Source of the DNA: Acetatifactor sp.
GTDB taxonomy: Bacteria; Bacillota; Clostridia; Lachnospirales; Lachnospiraceae
Assembly (NCBI GenBank): GCA_022511465.1
Contig: JAFLRM010000005.1
Coordinates: forward strand, 39,663 to 103,662
Reading direction: 5' to 3'
Length of the DNA stretch: 64,000 nucleotides
Shown: piece by piece, positions 62,079-64,000 of the stretch
Position numbering within the stretch: the first letter of the stretch is position 1
Layout: each line of letters opens with the position of its first letter
The notes under the pieces: generated by a model
What the model was told of the DNA's origin: nothing
Database searches by the model: none
What the model saw: only the letters and a program-made list of their open reading frames with translations
Position numbers and translations under genes: made by a program

Positions 62079-62735
62079 CTATCCCAGCATTGATAAGCCT
62101 AAACTGATCATTACAATATACATCACAGTCTTTGGTATCATTAACATTCCTATTTTAGGATTCTCCTTTGCAAACATTGTAACCGGAATGTAAAATGCAA
62201 AGCTGAACAAAATGCATACCGCCATTGTGATACCGTAAGCTCCTCCCAAGCTTAAGAATAGTATTACTTCGACGGATCCCATGACAGCAAATACAACGTT
62301 TCTGCATAAAGAAAGTTTCTTATTTCCATCGTTAAACCAGTCGTTTTGGGGCAGCAGACATATTATAATTCTTACTAAAGCCGTACCCCAAATAGAGACT
62401 ACTACGATCCCTGCGATATCCTGATCACCACTTATTGTTTTCCAAATATAGAACAAAATGATATAGAATACGGTCATGGTAATTGACGTAATTGCCAGCC
62501 CCAAATTCATCCACCATTTTACTTTTGCAGAGTTACCTTTTATATTCTTTACAACTCTTGGAACTAAATGAAAAGCATCTCCAAACCCAAGAAGCAGCGT
62601 CATTATGCCATAAAGTAAGTGTAAATTAGTTGAGCCGTTTATTAAAAATAGTATTCCTGCCACTAAATCGAACAGTAAATAGCCAACGCTAAAGATAGAT
62701 TCACCTATTCTCATTCCCATTTTTTGCTTGGACAT
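62079..62735 (-). CDS. Integral membrane protein of unknown function
   Basis: 218 residues with about seven hydrophobic segments (SIFSVGYLLFDLVAGILFLI, LHLLYGIMTLLLGFGDAFHLV, LGLAITSITMTVFYIILFYIW, and so on). AAAGGAG precedes the ATG. GFGDAFHLVPRV in the second helix region is a distinctive motif, but I cannot assign a family. The 7-base gap to the aldo/keto reductase upstream indicates co-transcription. Confidence 0.72.
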   Translation of the reverse strand: MSKQKMGMRIGESIFSVGYLLFDLVAGILFLINGSTNLHLLYGIMTLLLGFGDAFHLVPRVVKNIKGNSAKVKWWMNLGLAITSITMTVFYIILFYIWKTISGDQDIAGIVVVSIWGTALVRIIICLLPQNDWFNDGNKKLSLCRNVVFAVMGSVEVILFLSLGGAYGITMAVCILFSFAFYIPVTMFAKENPKIGMLMIPKTVMYIVMISLGLSMLG

Positions 62736-62742
62736 ACAGTTT

Positions 62743-63762
62743 TCACTCCTTTAAATCAGGGCCTCTTCCGACTATATTATCAATTTTTTGAAGTTCCCCT
62801 TCTGTAAAAGCCCTATTTTCGACAATAGAAACATTTTCACGAATCTGTTCCGGACTGGAGGCTCCGATCAATACGGAGCATACCTCATCATCCTTCAGCA
62901 CCCAGGATAATGCCATCTGCGCCAACGTCTGACCTCTCCCGGCCGCCATCTGATTCAGCATTTCAATTTGCTTCAATCGCTCCGGAGTCAACGCTTCCGC
63001 CTTCAGGAAACGATTGTCTCTGGCGATTCGGCTGTCCTTTGGAATACCATGAAGATACTTGTCGGTGAGCAACCCCTGGGCCAGAGGACTGAACGCAATG
63101 ATTCCCAGGCCCTGCTCCTTACAGCATTTCTTAACACCGTCATCTTCGATAGTACGATCAAATATGGAATATCGTCTTTGGTTTACGATCAACGGACAGT
63201 GCAGTTCTCTCATAATGGTCACTGCTTTTTCTGTATGTTCCCGATCATAATTAGAAATTCCTGCATACAGAGCCTTTCCGCTGCGCACAATAGAGGCCAA
63301 CGCCTCCATGGTTTCCTCCAGCGGTGTCTCGGGATCCATTCGATGATGGTAAAAGATATCTACATAATCCAGTCCCAAACGTTTCAGACTCTGATCTATG
63401 CTGGCTGTCAAATACTTTTTACTGCCCCAGTTTCCGTAAGGCCCGGGCCACATATCGTATCCGGCCTTTGTAGCCACCACCAGTTCATCTCTGTACGGTC
63501 CAAAATCTTCCCTTAAGATTCTGCCAGTATTCTCCTCCGCGCTGCCATATACCGGGCCGTAATTATTGGCCAGATCAAATTGGGTAATTCCCATGTCAAA
63601 TGCGGTTCTGCACATAGCTTTCATAGTATCATAGTTATCTTTGCTGCCAAAATTATGCCAGAACCCCAAAGATACTGCCGGGAATTTCAAACCACTGTTT
63701 CCCACGCGGTTGTATTTCATGTCGTCGTATCTTTTATCACTTGCCACATATACGTTTGCCAT
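62743..63762 (-). CDS. Aldo/keto reductase
   Basis: 339 residues from MANVYVASDKRYDDM (ATG 63762); the track's GTG start overlaps the GAGGAAAAAG ribosome binding site. The NADPH-dependent TIM-barrel oxidoreductase is recognised by GITQFDLANNYGPVYGSAE (catalytic Asp/Tyr), VVATKAGYDMWPGPYG with the Lys, DYVDIFYHHR with the His, and the C-terminal WVLKDDEVCSVLIGASSPEQIREN cofactor site. Close in pattern to YghZ/L-glyceraldehyde-3-phosphate reductases. Substrate not known. Heads a two-gene unit with the membrane protein. Confidence 0.92.
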   Translation of the reverse strand: MANVYVASDKRYDDMKYNRVGNSGLKFPAVSLGFWHNFGSKDNYDTMKAMCRTAFDMGITQFDLANNYGPVYGSAEENTGRILREDFGPYRDELVVATKAGYDMWPGPYGNWGSKKYLTASIDQSLKRLGLDYVDIFYHHRMDPETPLEETMEALASIVRSGKALYAGISNYDREHTEKAVTIMRELHCPLIVNQRRYSIFDRTIEDDGVKKCCKEQGLGIIAFSPLAQGLLTDKYLHGIPKDSRIARDNRFLKAEALTPERLKQIEMLNQMAAGRGQTLAQMALSWVLKDDEVCSVLIGASSPEQIRENVSIVENRAFTEGELQKIDNIVGRGPDLKE

Positions 63763-64000
63763 CTTTTTCCTCACTAAATCAATATCTTGTTATATTCTAC
63801 AACAATTTCGTCCCAAATTATCTGCTTACTCTCGCTTATATAACATAAAAATGTTATTTTCTATAAAACTTTTACCTTGCACAACAGCTTCTATACAACT
63901 GCCTTTTACACATAATGTATCACAATTTAATTCTAAATTATAGCCCCTCCCATAATAATCTTTGTTTTTCTCTTGTTAACTCGGTTTTTCTTACATTTTC
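63763..64000. other. Non-coding AT-rich end of window
   Basis: No convincing gene, hairpin or promoter could be supported in this 238-base stretch apart from general AT richness expected of a promoter region for the aldo/keto reductase. Confidence 0.5.

Overview
The window reads as a chromosomal segment of a low-to-mid GC Gram-positive anaerobe of the Clostridia, most likely a Lachnospiraceae-type gut bacterium. This is an inference from gene content: AddAB instead of RecBCD, an aspS-gatC-gatA-gatB operon behind a T-box, an ECF-type thiamine transporter behind a TPP riboswitch, a MocR regulator, DUF6062/DUF6106/DUF2225-type proteins, and strong AGGAGG ribosome binding sites with TTGACA-17-TATAAT promoters. 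Nearly all the DNA is coding. There is no rRNA, prophage, insertion sequence or CRISPR array. One tRNA gene (Val, CAC) is present.

Layout. 1-1.8 kb: 5' part of a radical SAM DNA-repair-linked gene with an SOS-like promoter, divergent from asnA. 1.8-6.0 kb: a BaiA-like short-chain dehydrogenase, a polytopic membrane protein and an acyltransferase. 6.1-12.3 kb: gltB-gltD with a terminator-like hairpin at the start of its leader. 12.4-17.3 kb: two tandem paralogous large membrane proteins, a remnant of a third, and a family 2 glycosyltransferase. 17.3-23.1 kb: a HAD phosphatase/CPBP protease fusion, greA, a MraY-like transferase, and a Tet(M)-like ribosomal GTPase fused to a YacP/Rae1-type NYN nuclease. 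23.1-24.1 kb: TPP riboswitch and thiT. 24.1-34.4 kb: a DNA repair block (exoA, mpg, addB, a phosphodiesterase, a soluble chemoreceptor-like protein, addA). 34.5-43.2 kb: a 12alpha-HSDH-like dehydrogenase, a HAD phosphatase, DegV, tRNA-Val, a dipeptidase, an SGNH/MBOAT O-acylation pair, DUF6062, TetR and a small acidic membrane protein. 43.4-46.9 kb: an ECF sigma factor, an anti-sigma-like protein, a 38-residue secreted peptide missing from the ORF track, and a large solute-binding lipoprotein. 47.2-56.5 kb: MocR, DUF2225, glnS, a split purine end-pathway (AICAR formyltransferase plus PurO behind a ZTP riboswitch), guaB and two small membrane proteins. 56.5-61.8 kb: aspS-gatCAB with an Asn/Glu-type T-box. 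61.8-63.8 kb: a large inverted repeat, a membrane protein and an aldo/keto reductase.

How the genes fit together. Nitrogen and amide metabolism recurs: asnA, gltBD, glnS and the tRNA-dependent Asn pathway. Purine synthesis from AICAR to XMP is contiguous and sits behind an AICAR-sensing riboswitch. Repair genes form a block of base excision plus recombinational repair. Several cell-surface glycan or acyl-transfer genes are scattered through the window. The most unusual items are the Tet(M)-Rae1 fusion, the SOS-box-embedded promoter of the radical SAM gene, the overlapping GAA/AAC specifier in the T-box, the sigma/anti-sigma/peptide/lipoprotein set, and two dehydrogenases resembling bile-acid hydroxysteroid dehydrogenases.
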